The notes under the pieces: model-generated
Seen by the model: only the letters and a program-made list of their open reading frames with translations
Told to the model about the DNA's origin: nothing
Databases searched by the model: none
Translations under genes and position numbers: made by a program
Part shown: positions 20,118 to 28,645 of the stretch, piece after piece
How positions within the stretch are numbered: the stretch's first letter is position 1
How the letters are laid out: the number at the start of each line of letters is the position of its first letter
Assembly (NCBI GenBank): GCA_003251535.1
Contig: QKFD01000130.1
Span: 1 to 64,000, forward strand
From: Chromatiales bacterium
Lineage (GTDB): Bacteria; Pseudomonadota; Gammaproteobacteria; Thiohalomonadales; Thiohalomonadaceae
DNA: 64,000 nt
Direction of reading: 5' to 3'

Positions 20118-21203
20118 TCAGTGCTCGACCCGGATCTCGATATAGGAGGGGTCATCCTGGATGAAGCTGAGGTCGTGCTCGAACACGATGTCGCCCTGCT
20201 CGCTCTTACTCACCTCGCGGAAGCCGGAGAACTGGTAAGTGACCAGCATCTGGCGGTTACGCTCGGTGCGGCGGAAGTCGGCCCGCAGCCGTTTGCCGGC
20301 CGCCGCGGCGCGGCGCATCAGGTGGGAGAGCAGCACGCTACCGACCCCACGGGAGGCGGTGCGACAGGACATCAGCAGCAGTTTGATGTGGTCGTGCCCC
20401 GGCTCGTGGGCCACCAGTGTCAGGCCGATCTTGCCGTAGGAGCCGTAGCGATCGGTCAGCTCGCAGATGAGCAGGCTGTGGTCCGGCGAGTGCATGAAGC
20501 TGCGCAGCTCCTCCATACCGTAGGTGATGCCGGTGGAGTTGAGCTGATTGGTGCGCACCGTCAGCTCCTCCGCCCGCAGCAGATCCGCCTCCTGCGCCGC
20601 GGCGATGTGGAACTGCATATTGAGGGTGGCGAGGAACGCCTCCGGCATCCCCTCATGGCTGCTCTCGGCCTGGCGCCGCTCCATATCTTCCAGATACATC
20701 TGGCGCCGCCGACCGGCATCCTCGGTGATCACCACCGAGCGGATGCGCGGATGCTCCAACAGCTGGCCATACTCCTGCGCATCGAGGCAGCTGACACTGG
20801 GGTGGGCCGCCGCCACCTCGTCGCGCTCGAACGGCTGGTCATCGATGAACAGCAGGGTGTCCATGCCGATGTTGAGTTCGCGCTGGATGTTGGCGATCCC
20901 GGCCGACTTCGCCCCCCAGTTGATCTGCGGGTAGAGGAAGTATTCGGCGAGGCCAAACTGCTCCAGCTGACGCCAGGCGTCTTCATGGGTGTTGCGGCTA
21001 CAGATGGAGTGGAGGATGCCGCGGGCGTCCAGCGCCTTGATCAGCTCCACCACCCCCGGCTTCAACGCCACCGCGTCACCCTCGGCGAGGATGCCGTCCC
21101 ACAGGGTGTGGTCGAGGTCCCACACCACACATTTGATCGCCTTGGGCTTGGCCGGTTTGGCCGGCGTGGCGCCATCCAGCGGCATGTCAGCGGCCGTATT
21201 CAT
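20118..21203 (-). CDS. FkbH-like HAD-family glyceryl transferase/phosphatase
   Basis: A 361-residue protein with an N-terminal HAD domain (about 24-190; nucleophile Asp in VWDLDHTLWDG, later FIDDQPFERDE) and a C-terminal acetyltransferase-like half (about 200-350; GKIGL, MSCRTASRGVG). This two-part architecture is that of FkbH proteins, which take 1,3-bisphosphoglycerate, dephosphorylate it and place a glyceryl group on a discrete ACP. The start overlaps the stop of the FkbK-like gene by 17 bp, so the cassette is translationally coupled. This is the most diagnostic gene for the hydroxymalonyl pathway. Confidence 0.93.
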   Translation of the reverse strand: MNTAADMPLDGATPAKPAKPKAIKCVVWDLDHTLWDGILAEGDAVALKPGVVELIKALDARGILHSICSRNTHEDAWRQLEQFGLAEYFLYPQINWGAKSAGIANIQRELNIGMDTLLFIDDQPFERDEVAAAHPSVSCLDAQEYGQLLEHPRIRSVVITEDAGRRRQMYLEDMERRQAESSHEGMPEAFLATLNMQFHIAAAQEADLLRAEELTVRTNQLNSTGITYGMEELRSFMHSPDHSLLICELTDRYGSYGKIGLTLVAHEPGHDHIKLLLMSCRTASRGVGSVLLSHLMRRAAAAGKRLRADFRRTERNRQMLVTYQFSGFREVSKSEQGDIVFEHDLSFIQDDPSYIEIRVEH

Positions 21204-22038
21204 AAAACCCTCTCCCTACCTTTTTCCCGATCACCCCGGCATAGACCATCTTGCGCAGCAGCGGACAGCAGCGGAACTTGGGGTCCTGGTACTGCTGATA
21301 GAGCACATCGAGGGAGTGCATCACGGTGTCGAGGCCGATGAGATCGGCGGTCTCCAGTGGCCCCATCTTGTGGCCGTAGCCCTCGCGGAATACCGCGTCG
21401 ATCTCCGGCGCTGCCGCCACCCCGTCCTGCACCAGAAAGGCCGCCTCATTCATGAAGAGGTGCGAGAGGCGGTTGGCGACAAAACCGGGGAAGTCCTGCA
21501 CCACGATGGCGCTCTTGCCGATGGAGGCGAGCAGCTCGCGGGTCGCCGTCAGCGTCTCGGCGCTGGTGTGGTAGCCCTGCACCACCTCCACCGCCCGCTT
21601 GAGCGGCACCGGGTTCATGAAGTGGGTCCCCACCACCCGATCCGGCTGGGCCATCAGCGCGGCGATGCGGGTGATGGGGATGCAGCTGGTGTTGACGCCG
21701 TAGTAGGCCTCCGGCCGGCACTGCTCCCGCAGGGCGCGATAGAGCGACTCCTTGATCCCCCAATCCTCGGTGACCGACTCCAGTAGCCAGTCACACCCCG
21801 CCAATGCGCTCAATTCGCTGCTCGGCGTGACCCGTGCCAGCAGCTCCTGGGCGTTGAAGCTGGGGAGCGCTGCCCCCATCAGCCGATAGCCGCGCAATGA
21901 CCCAGGCAGCTCGCTGACAAACCGATCCAGCGCCTTGCCATCGATGTCATAGAGCACCACCTGGTGGCCCGCCGCCGCGCACTGCAACGCGACATCCGCC
22001 CCCATAACACCCGCCCCTACTACGCCTATAGTCGCCAT
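21187..22038 (-). CDS. 3-hydroxyacyl-CoA dehydrogenase-like protein, FkbK-like
   Basis: A 283-residue NAD-dependent dehydrogenase. It opens with a Rossmann motif (GVVGAGVMGADVA), has the family segment GTHFMNPVPL (about residue 140) and the C-terminal helical domain with GPLETADLIGLD. Family members oxidise beta-hydroxyacyl-CoA. In FK520-type clusters FkbK oxidises glyceryl-ACP in hydroxymalonyl-ACP synthesis, and the adjacency to FkbH-, FkbJ- and FkbI-like genes supports that role here. It begins 36 bp after the stop of the LolA-like gene with no obvious terminator between, so it may share the exporter's transcript. Confidence 0.9.
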   Translation of the reverse strand: MATIGVVGAGVMGADVALQCAAAGHQVVLYDIDGKALDRFVSELPGSLRGYRLMGAALPSFNAQELLARVTPSSELSALAGCDWLLESVTEDWGIKESLYRALREQCRPEAYYGVNTSCIPITRIAALMAQPDRVVGTHFMNPVPLKRAVEVVQGYHTSAETLTATRELLASIGKSAIVVQDFPGFVANRLSHLFMNEAAFLVQDGVAAAPEIDAVFREGYGHKMGPLETADLIGLDTVMHSLDVLYQQYQDPKFRCCPLLRKMVYAGVIGKKVGRGFYEYGR

Positions 22039-22074
22039 ATCTACCGATCCGCCGCCGTGATTAATCCGTCTGCC

Positions 22075-22845
22075 CTAGGGCACCGTCTCCAGATAGCCGA
22101 GGGTGAAGATGAAGTCCCTCACCTCCTGCGGCTCCATGGGGCGCACGTTGGAGATCTCCATCAAGGTGGAGCGCCCCTTGTTGACGTTGCTGGCGATGGT
22201 CACCTTGCCGGGGATGAGGTAGTCACCGACGGCAAACATCTCGTCGTAGGTGACGGTCTTGATCAATTTGCCGGAGATGGAGTAGCACTCGTTCTGCACC
22301 ATCCGCCGCTCCTTGATGGAGATCCAGCTGATGATCTTGTCGTAGCCCTCGGAGCTATCCTTGCCGCGCAGCTCCACCTTCATCATCGGCTCGCCGTTGA
22401 GGGTGGTCTCCTCAAACCCCTCTACGGTGTAGTCCTTCAGCAGATTGAGCTGCATCAGGTCGTAGTTGTTGGCATCGGTCCCCATGAAGGAGTCGCGGGC
22501 CGAGAGGCGGATGGAGCGACGCACATCGCTGAAGTACATCCAGAGGTTGGCGGCCGCCTTGAGTAGATATTTGTGCTTGGAGGTGGCCGGCCAGTTCATC
22601 ACCAGCAGGCTGTTGTCCTCCTTTAGCGTCATCTCAAAGCCAAAGGTCTTGATCACCTCGCCGTTCTTGAGGTGGGTCAGCTTGTAGTCGGAGACCGCCA
22701 CGTTGGGGAAGATGGTCTGCTCGATGTGGGCGATCATCGACTGCACATCCCCCTCCTCCAGCTTGGCGTAGCTCGGCAGGGAGAAGGTGAGCGAAATAGC
22801 GCAGAGCGCGACACCGGCGGCGGCGCGCAGGGAGGACAACTTCAT
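22075..22845 (-). CDS. Periplasmic outer-membrane lipoprotein-sorting (LolA-like) protein
   Basis: A 256-residue secreted protein. The ATG at 22845 (MKLSSLRAAAG) was chosen over an upstream in-frame start because GAGGAG lies just upstream and a signal peptide follows at once (cleavage probably after SYA, about residue 28). The body resembles the LolA-like lipoprotein-sorting family (COG2834) that accompanies FtsX-type ABC transporters: a beta-rich lipid-binding fold with WPATSKHKYLLK and ISWISIKERRMVQNE. It should receive a lipid or lipidated molecule from the ABC transporter and carry it across the periplasm. Its cargo is unknown. Position directly between the transporter and the biosynthetic genes raises the possibility that the cargo is the cluster's lipopeptide. 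Confidence 0.85.
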   Translation of the reverse strand: MKLSSLRAAAGVALCAISLTFSLPSYAKLEEGDVQSMIAHIEQTIFPNVAVSDYKLTHLKNGEVIKTFGFEMTLKEDNSLLVMNWPATSKHKYLLKAAANLWMYFSDVRRSIRLSARDSFMGTDANNYDLMQLNLLKDYTVEGFEETTLNGEPMMKVELRGKDSSEGYDKIISWISIKERRMVQNECYSISGKLIKTVTYDEMFAVGDYLIPGKVTIASNVNKGRSTLMEISNVRPMEPQEVRDFIFTLGYLETVP

Positions 22846-22859
22846 GGCTTTGACTCCTC

Positions 22860-23537
22860 TTAGTGCGTAACCAGCTGACCGTCGCGCATCCGCACGACGT
22901 GATCGCACTGCTCGATGATTTCCGGGTCGTGGGTGGAGAAGACCATGGCGGTCTTCTCCTCTCGATTGATGCGCCGCAGCAGCTCCAGGATCTTGATCGC
23001 CGTCTCGGAGTCGAGGTTAGCGGTGGGCTCATCTGCCAACAGCAGCTTCGGCTTGTTGACCAGGGCACGGGCGATGGCCACCCGCTGGCGCTGGCCGCCC
23101 GATAGCTCGTCGGGGCGGTGGTGGAGGCGATCGCTCAACCCCACCGCGTCGATCAGGTGCATGATCCAGTGGCGCAGTTCGGTCGGGTTGTGGCGCTTAC
23201 GACCGAGGCGGGCCGGCAGCTCGATGTTCTCGTAGACATTGAGCACCGGCAGCAGATTGAAGGATTGGAACACATAGCCGATCTGCTCATTGCGCAGGTT
23301 GGCGCGATCACTGGCGCTCAACCGGTTGGCATCCACCCCGTCGAAGCGCACCTCCCCCTCCTGCGGCGTGTCGAGGCAGCCCAGCATGTTGAGCAGGCTG
23401 GTCTTGCCACTGCCAGAGGGGCCGGCCAGGGTGAGAAAGTCCTGCTCTTTGACCGTCAGGCTGACGCCGCGCAGCGCCTGCACCTTGGTCTTGCCCAGGG
23501 TGTACTCCTTGTGGAGATTGCTGAGTACGATTTCCAT
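22860..23537 (-). CDS. ABC transporter ATP-binding protein, LolD/MacB type
   Basis: A 225-residue ATPase with Walker A GPSGSGKTS (about residue 40), Q-loop in GYVFQSFNLLP, signature LSGGQRQRVAIARAL, Walker B LLLADEPTANLDS and the H-loop FSTHDPEI. Sequence and size fit the LolD/MacB/FtsE class that works with FtsX-fold permeases, both of which are encoded just upstream. Its stop overlaps the ribosome-binding region of the LolA-like gene, so the two are coupled. Confidence 0.95.
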   Translation of the reverse strand: MEIVLSNLHKEYTLGKTKVQALRGVSLTVKEQDFLTLAGPSGSGKTSLLNMLGCLDTPQEGEVRFDGVDANRLSASDRANLRNEQIGYVFQSFNLLPVLNVYENIELPARLGRKRHNPTELRHWIMHLIDAVGLSDRLHHRPDELSGGQRQRVAIARALVNKPKLLLADEPTANLDSETAIKILELLRRINREEKTAMVFSTHDPEIIEQCDHVVRMRDGQLVTH

Positions 23538-23569
23538 GATGAGTCGATTCCGCAGTGCTGGAGGTGGAT

Positions 23570-24883
23570 TTAGGTCTCTGCCAAGGCGTCGGCGATGGGT
23601 AGCCGAGAGGCGCGGCGGGCAAAGAAGTAGCTGGCCAGCAGGGCCACTAACAGCGGCACCAGCAGGCCGGCGATGTAGCCGCCGAGGTCGAACGCCGGGT
23701 AGAAGTGGGAAGAGCCGAGGAAGCCGCTCAGCTCCTGATTGGTGATGGGGATCCCGGCCCGCGCCGTCACCAAGAACAGCAGGCTGGCGAGGGCGATACC
23801 CACCGCCGAGGCGATGATCGCCAGCACCACGCTCTCCCCCACCAGGATGGTCTGGATCCGCAGCGGCGAGGCGCCCAGCGCCGCTAGGGTCGCCACCTCG
23901 CGGGTGCGCTCAAAGATGGTGAGCATGGTGGTAAAGGCGAGGGCCGCGGCCACCATCAGGGTGATGATGGTGGTGATGAGGGTGTAGCTCAGCTGGAGGG
24001 CGCCGGTCAGCTCGGTGAACATCTCCGCCCCCTGCTGCCAATAGGAGGTGTCCAGCGCCCCATCCTCCGGCAGGTGCTGCGCCGCCACCACCTCGGCGAC
24101 CTTATCGCGCACCTGGGTGAGCGGTGCCGCCGGGTCTACCGAGAGATTGAGGCGGGTGGCGCCGGTGGCGTCATTGACCAGTACCCGGGCCACCGGTAGA
24201 TCGATATAGACGTAGTTCTCCAGCCACGCCGGCAGGCTCACCGCTTGAAACAGACCGGTGACCTCGTAGTCGATGAGGTTGATCTTCTTATCCAGCGACT
24301 TGGCCAGCAGCCGGATGGTATCCCCCACCTGAATGAGGTTGCGGCGGGCGAAGTCCACCGGGACGATCACCTCGTAGGCGCCGGCATTGAACATGCGCCC
24401 CTCCACCAAGCGAAAGTTGGCGGCCAGCTGGCGGTCATTAGTGAGATCGAAGGCCATCGCCTTGAAGGGCACGCTGTCGATCTCGGTGGCCACCTTGGTA
24501 TCAAACTCCAACCGTGGATGGACAGCGATCACCCCGGGGACCCCCTCCAGCGCCTCGGCAAAGGCGGGGGGGTAGCGGAAGTAGCGATACTCTCGATCAA
24601 AGATATTGCGGTCGATCTCGCGGGTCACTTGGGAGGCGACATAGATATCGCCCGTCGCCAAGGCGACAATATTGGTGGAGAAGTTGTGATGGACCCCCGC
24701 CAGAAACTGAGAGAAGTAGACCATCACAAAGCTGGCAAAGGTGATCAGCGCGCCCAAAAGTAGATTACGCGAGCGCTGGCGCAGCACATTGCGCACAATC
24801 AACTTCCAGACACTGCTGACACAGGGGCGCCCGGCGCGCTCTTCCGCCAGTTGCGGAGCGCCTTCTATCACTTCGGTATTCAT
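23570..24883 (-). CDS. FtsX-fold ABC transporter permease (LolC/E-like), second of pair
   Basis: A 437-residue inner-membrane permease. It has one N-terminal transmembrane helix (about 40-62, NLLLGALITFASFVMVYF), a large periplasmic domain (about 65-290) and three C-terminal helices. This is the MacB/LolC/LolE layout, in which substrate is extracted from the outer leaflet and handed to a periplasmic partner. The C-terminal cytoplasmic coupling segment FERTREVATLAALGASPLRI is the family hallmark. It starts 7 bp after the stop of the first permease and is followed by the ATPase after 32 bp. Confidence 0.92.
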   Translation of the reverse strand: MNTEVIEGAPQLAEERAGRPCVSSVWKLIVRNVLRQRSRNLLLGALITFASFVMVYFSQFLAGVHHNFSTNIVALATGDIYVASQVTREIDRNIFDREYRYFRYPPAFAEALEGVPGVIAVHPRLEFDTKVATEIDSVPFKAMAFDLTNDRQLAANFRLVEGRMFNAGAYEVIVPVDFARRNLIQVGDTIRLLAKSLDKKINLIDYEVTGLFQAVSLPAWLENYVYIDLPVARVLVNDATGATRLNLSVDPAAPLTQVRDKVAEVVAAQHLPEDGALDTSYWQQGAEMFTELTGALQLSYTLITTIITLMVAAALAFTTMLTIFERTREVATLAALGASPLRIQTILVGESVVLAIIASAVGIALASLLFLVTARAGIPITNQELSGFLGSSHFYPAFDLGGYIAGLLVPLLVALLASYFFARRASRLPIADALAET

Positions 24884-24890
24884 GATGGAT

Positions 24891-26147
24891 TTACTCTTTG
24901 GCGTTGAGCAGGGTCACTGCGTTCTGGCTACCGGCCTGCCAACAGGTGGTGATGGTGGTGAGCAGCGCGGTGACGATGATGGCGGCGAGGCCGAGCAGGA
25001 TGTTCTCGGCGTCCAGCACCGGCATCATGATCTTGCCGCCGTTCATGTACTGCTCCACCAGCGTGCTCGCCCGCATCCCGCCTGAGGCCTGGATCCCGAG
25101 CAGGAGTAGTAGGGCGATGAGGAAACCGGCGCCGTAACCGATGAGCACCTTGATGATCACCTCGTAGACAAACATGGAGACCAGCCCCATGCGGGTCATT
25201 CCGAGGGAGATGAGGGTGCCGATCTCGCGCCGCCGCTCGTGCAGTCCCATCTTGGTGAGGATGAGCACAATCACCAGCATGACAAAGATGACCGCACCTA
25301 TCTGGATGGCCGCCATGCCGGTGGCGATGTTGCCGACACTCCCCACGGCGCGGGCGATCTGACGATAGGAGTAGACCGCCAAGTGATCGCGCTCCGCCGG
25401 CGTCAAGGCCGCCTCGATCCGGGCGATGACGCCATCGAGGTCATCGACATAGGCCGGTTTCACCCGTACTGCGATATCGGTGGCGACGTCATCGACGTAG
25501 AGCATGTTGCGGGTGCGGTCGAGGTTGACGAAGATGACCGAACTCAAGAACTCATCTATTAAGACCGGCGAGCTGGCGTAGCCAGTGACATCGTAGGGGC
25601 GGCCGTTGAAGACCTCGCTGGGGGTCTCGGTCAGCACCAACAGCTCATCCCCGAGCGGCACACCGCTCTTCTCCACCAGATGCTCCGAGACTAAGGAGGC
25701 CTGTGTCCCAGAGTTGAGTAGCGGCAGCACCTCGGCCATATCGGGGATCACCTTGGCATCCTCGGCCTGGTCCACGGCAATAATCACCGCCGGCGTGGAG
25801 CTCTCGCCATTCCCCACCAGGGCGCCAAAACGCAGCCGCGGTGAGGCCGCCTCGACCTCTGGCAGGGCGCGGATCTTTGCCAACACCGGCGCCAACTCAT
25901 CGGCCTCGATCAGCTCCAAGCGGCGCCCCGTGGAGACATCAAAGAAGTCGATGGGGGAGGCCTGGGGTTTAATCTGGATATGGCCGGTGAGGCTATCGGT
26001 CATCCCCCGCTCCAGCGCCTGTTTGACGCCGCTGATCTGACCCGAGGCGTAGACCAACAGCAGACTGGCGACACCAATAATAAAAGTACCGAGCAGAAAA
26101 CGGCCGCGGTGGCGAAATACATTTCTGAAAGCGAGCAGCAGCTGCAT
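24891..26147 (-). CDS. FtsX-fold ABC transporter permease (LolC/E-like), first gene of the exporter operon
   Basis: A permease of 418 residues if started at the ATG at 26147 (MQLLLAFRNVFRH), which places the first transmembrane helix where relatives have it and has GGATGAG about ten bases upstream; an ATG 15 bp further up is the alternative. N-terminal helix, large periplasmic domain, then three helices with the coupling segment LHERRREIGTLISLGMTR. It is paired with a second, different permease, so the complex is probably a heterodimer as in LolCE. It is the first gene of the minus-strand run of genes that continues without a change of strand to position 1. Confidence 0.9.
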   Translation of the reverse strand: MQLLLAFRNVFRHRGRFLLGTFIIGVASLLLVYASGQISGVKQALERGMTDSLTGHIQIKPQASPIDFFDVSTGRRLELIEADELAPVLAKIRALPEVEAASPRLRFGALVGNGESSTPAVIIAVDQAEDAKVIPDMAEVLPLLNSGTQASLVSEHLVEKSGVPLGDELLVLTETPSEVFNGRPYDVTGYASSPVLIDEFLSSVIFVNLDRTRNMLYVDDVATDIAVRVKPAYVDDLDGVIARIEAALTPAERDHLAVYSYRQIARAVGSVGNIATGMAAIQIGAVIFVMLVIVLILTKMGLHERRREIGTLISLGMTRMGLVSMFVYEVIIKVLIGYGAGFLIALLLLLGIQASGGMRASTLVEQYMNGGKIMMPVLDAENILLGLAAIIVTALLTTITTCWQAGSQNAVTLLNAKE

Positions 26148-26588
26148 GGGGAATACGCTCATCCATAATGGGGGAACTGCAAAGCGCGGCAATGATACAG
26201 ATTGACTTGTGACGGCTTTATGTACAAAACAGGTCAGAACAATTGAACACCCCGCCACTCCCGCTCTCGGTTTGGCCGCTAAAAATAGTTCCAGATCAGT
26301 AAAAAAGCGCTCTCCCCCTGACAGAATCAGGGTCGGCATAGAAATGGGGTAGCGGGCGACACTTTTTTTATACAGTGGTCACGAAAACACTATGGCAAAA
26401 GTAAAACCCGGCCGGCCTCGCCCCCAGAAAGGAGACGCCTCCCCTCCCCCACACCCCGAGGTGCCTCGGTACGGCGGCCGCGGCGGGGCCCGTCGTGGCG
26501 GAGCCGACCAAGCGCTGATCCGGGTTACACTCACCGCTTTGGGTCGGGCTCTCCGGCTCTACCACCCACGACTCAAGGAGATTTGGCC
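26148..26588. other. Intergenic region between divergent exporter operon and traB-like copy 1
   Basis: A 441 bp spacer that must hold the promoter for the minus-strand exporter/biosynthetic run. It contains an AT-rich part (about 26200-26390) and a GC-rich part. A small hairpin (CCCTGA...TCAGGG) lies near 26317-26333. A 73-codon plus-strand reading frame from 26392 overlaps the next gene and has low-complexity Pro/Arg/Gly content; I do not regard it as a gene. No clear -35/-10 pair could be assigned. Confidence 0.5.
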
Positions 26589-27455
26589 ATGGCGCGGGCA
26601 CAGCGACTGGTGATCCTGTTTATCTTCGTCCTCTTCTGGGGCAGCGCCGGGGCGGCCGATCGCCACCTGTTGTGGCAGGTGCAGAGCGATCGGGCGACGG
26701 TCTACCTGCTCGGCTCCATCCACCTCGGCAAGGCCGATCTCTATCCACTACCGAAGGTGATGGAGGAGGCATTTGCCGCCAGCACCACCTTAGTGTTGGA
26801 GCTTGACCCCCAGCGCGCCTCCACGGCAGGGCTGGAGCTGGTGGAGCAGGCGAGCTACCCGGCGGGCCGCACCATTGCCGACGCCATCCAGCCCGCCACC
26901 TTCCAGCGGCTCAAGGATTACCTGAAGCAGGAGGGGATCCCCCTGGCGATGGTGGAGCGGATGCGGGCCGGTCTACTCGGCTACACCCTGCTGGTGGGGG
27001 AGTTGGTACAGGCGGGCTACTCCCCCCTATTCGGCATCGATCTCCACTTTGCCGGTCAGGCCGGAGAGCGGCCTATCGTTGAGTTGGAGAGCCTTGAGGA
27101 GCAGATGGCACTGCTGATCGAAGTGCCGGACGAAGATGCCCACATCCGCGCCACCCTGGATGACCTGGATAAGCTGGATGGGACCATGGCCCGGCTCGAC
27201 AAGGCGTGGCGCGAAGGAGACGCCGCCGCCCTAGAGCAGGTCGCCATCACCGAGCCCATGAACGAACACCCCTCCCAGCGCCCCTACCTCGATAAGATTC
27301 TGTTTCAGCGCAACCGGCGTATGGCGGAGAAGATCCGCGGCTTCCTCAGGCAGCAGGGGAGCTGGTTTGTGGTGGTGGGAGCCGGCCACTTAGTGGGGGA
27401 ACAGGGGATCGTGGAGCTGCTACGCAAGGGGGGATATCGGGTGGAGCAGCTATAG
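26561..27455 (+). repeat. Tandem duplication unit, copy 1 (traB-like gene plus ribosome-binding site)
   Basis: This segment and 27751-28645 are near-identical copies of the same length (895 bp), starting about 28 bp before the start codon with the shared ACTCAAGGAGATTT leader and ending at the stop codon. The first 150 bp of the coding part are almost base-for-base the same, while later parts differ at scattered positions. The spacer between them is not repeated. Confidence 0.9.
26589..27455 (+). CDS. TraB/GumN family protein, copy 1
   Basis: A 288-residue secreted or membrane-anchored protein of the TraB/GumN family (PF01963). An N-terminal signal segment (MARAQRLVILFIFVLFW) ends near residue 22. 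The two conserved GxxH motifs are visible: GSIHLGKADLYPLP near residue 41 and GAGHLVGEQGIVELL near the C terminus. The family has a fold related to EreA/ChaN-like and Tiki metalloproteases, and enzymatic activity is suspected but unknown in most bacterial members. The ATG at 26589 follows AAGGAG by nine bases. It is followed by a near-identical second copy; the close similarity points to a recent duplication. Confidence 0.92.
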   Translation: MARAQRLVILFIFVLFWGSAGAADRHLLWQVQSDRATVYLLGSIHLGKADLYPLPKVMEEAFAASTTLVLELDPQRASTAGLELVEQASYPAGRTIADAIQPATFQRLKDYLKQEGIPLAMVERMRAGLLGYTLLVGELVQAGYSPLFGIDLHFAGQAGERPIVELESLEEQMALLIEVPDEDAHIRATLDDLDKLDGTMARLDKAWREGDAAALEQVAITEPMNEHPSQRPYLDKILFQRNRRMAEKIRGFLRQQGSWFVVVGAGHLVGEQGIVELLRKGGYRVEQL

Positions 27456-27778
27456 AGCGAGTGCGGTGGGCCAAACACCCGCTACCCTGCCTTGGGAGTA
27501 ACCATCCCCCGACAAAGCGGGTATTCACCATCTTCGGCGACCAACCAGCGCAGCGGCTACAGCAACTGCGCCGATGTCTTGATGTCATCGGTCAAGCAGC
27601 GCCGAGCTTGCGTCAAGATCACTGGTTCATGAGGATAGATGAACTCGCACGGAAGTTTAGTATTTAAGAATGGCGTGCAGACGCTGTTCAGACAGGAACG
27701 ACTTTTTCGTTCTTGTTTCCACGCTTGAATGTCCGATTTCTCACCACTACTCCACCCTCGACTCAAGGAGATTTAGCC
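27456..27778. other. Non-repeated spacer between the two traB-like copies
   Basis: A 323 bp stretch less GC-rich than the flanks. It holds a small hairpin, GAACGA-CTTTT-TCGTTC, near 27697-27713, which could act as a weak terminator. Short reading frames on both strands (68-69 codons) have no recognisable product. Its origin is not evident; unlike the genes on either side it is present only once in this window. Confidence 0.5.
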
Positions 27779-28645
27779 ATGGCGCGGGCACAGCGACTGG
27801 TGATCCTGTTTATCTTCGTCCTCTTCTGGGGCAGCGCCGGGGCGGCCGATCGCCACCTGTTGTGGCAGGTGCAGAGCGATCGGGCGACGGTCTACCTGCT
27901 CGGCGCCGTCCACCTCGGCAAGGCCGATCTCTATCCACTACCGAAGGTGATGGAGGAGGCATTTGCCGCCAGCACCACCCTGGTGTTGGAGCTTGACCCC
28001 CGGTTCGCCTCCGCGGCAGCGCAGAAGCAGGTGGAGCAGGTGAGCTACCCGACGGGTCAGACCATTGCGGACGCCATCCAGCCCGCCACCTTCCAACGGC
28101 TCAAGGACTACCTGAAACAAGAGGGGATTCCCCTGGCGATGGTGGAGCGGATGCGGGCCGGTCTACTCGGACACACCCTGGTGGTGGGGGAGCTGGCACA
28201 GCTGGGCTACTCCCCCCTGTTCGGCATCGATCTCCACTTTGCCACCCAGGCCGGAGAGCGGCCTATCGTCGAGTTGGAGACCGTTGAGGAGCAGATAGCG
28301 CTGCTGATCGGGGTGCCGGACGAAGACGCCCATATCCGCACGACCCTTGATGATCTGGAGAATTTGGAAGAAAAAATTACCCGGCTCGACAAGGCGTGGC
28401 GGGAAGGGGATACCGCTACCTTGGAGCAGGTCACCATCACCGAGCCTATGCGCAAACACCCCTCCCAGCGCCCCTACCTCGACAAGATGGTGTTTCAGCG
28501 CAACCGGCGTATGGCGGAGAAGATCCGCGGCTTCCTCGGGCAACAGGGGAGCTGGTTTGTGGCGGTGGGAGCCGGCCACCTATTGGGAGAACAGGGGATC
28601 GTAGAGCTGCTACGCAAGGAGGGATATCGGGTGGAGCAGTTATAG
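27751..28645 (+). repeat. Tandem duplication unit, copy 2 (traB-like gene plus ribosome-binding site)
   Basis: Partner of 26561-27455; offset 1190 bp, same length, no insertions or deletions between the two units. See copy 1 for the extent of similarity. Confidence 0.9.
27779..28645 (+). CDS. TraB/GumN family protein, copy 2
   Basis: A 288-residue paralogue of the preceding gene with the same signal segment and both GxxH motifs (GAVHLGKADLYPLP, GAGHLLGEQGIVELL). Differences cluster in the middle: for example copy 1 has RASTAGLELVEQAS where copy 2 has FASAAAQKQVEQVS, and the segment around residues 195-215 changes DDLDKLDGTMARLD to DDLENLEEKITRLD. Both frames are intact and the conserved residues are kept, so both copies may be functional and diverging. 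It has its own ribosome-binding site, AAGGAG. Confidence 0.92.
   Translation: MARAQRLVILFIFVLFWGSAGAADRHLLWQVQSDRATVYLLGAVHLGKADLYPLPKVMEEAFAASTTLVLELDPRFASAAAQKQVEQVSYPTGQTIADAIQPATFQRLKDYLKQEGIPLAMVERMRAGLLGHTLVVGELAQLGYSPLFGIDLHFATQAGERPIVELETVEEQIALLIGVPDEDAHIRTTLDDLENLEEKITRLDKAWREGDTATLEQVTITEPMRKHPSQRPYLDKMVFQRNRRMAEKIRGFLGQQGSWFVAVGAGHLLGEQGIVELLRKEGYRVEQL

Noticed and set aside
26392-26613. Plus-strand frame of 73 codons upstream of traB-like copy 1
   Set aside because: Pro/Arg/Gly-rich, overlaps the real gene in another frame, is not present before copy 2 and has no ribosome-binding site.
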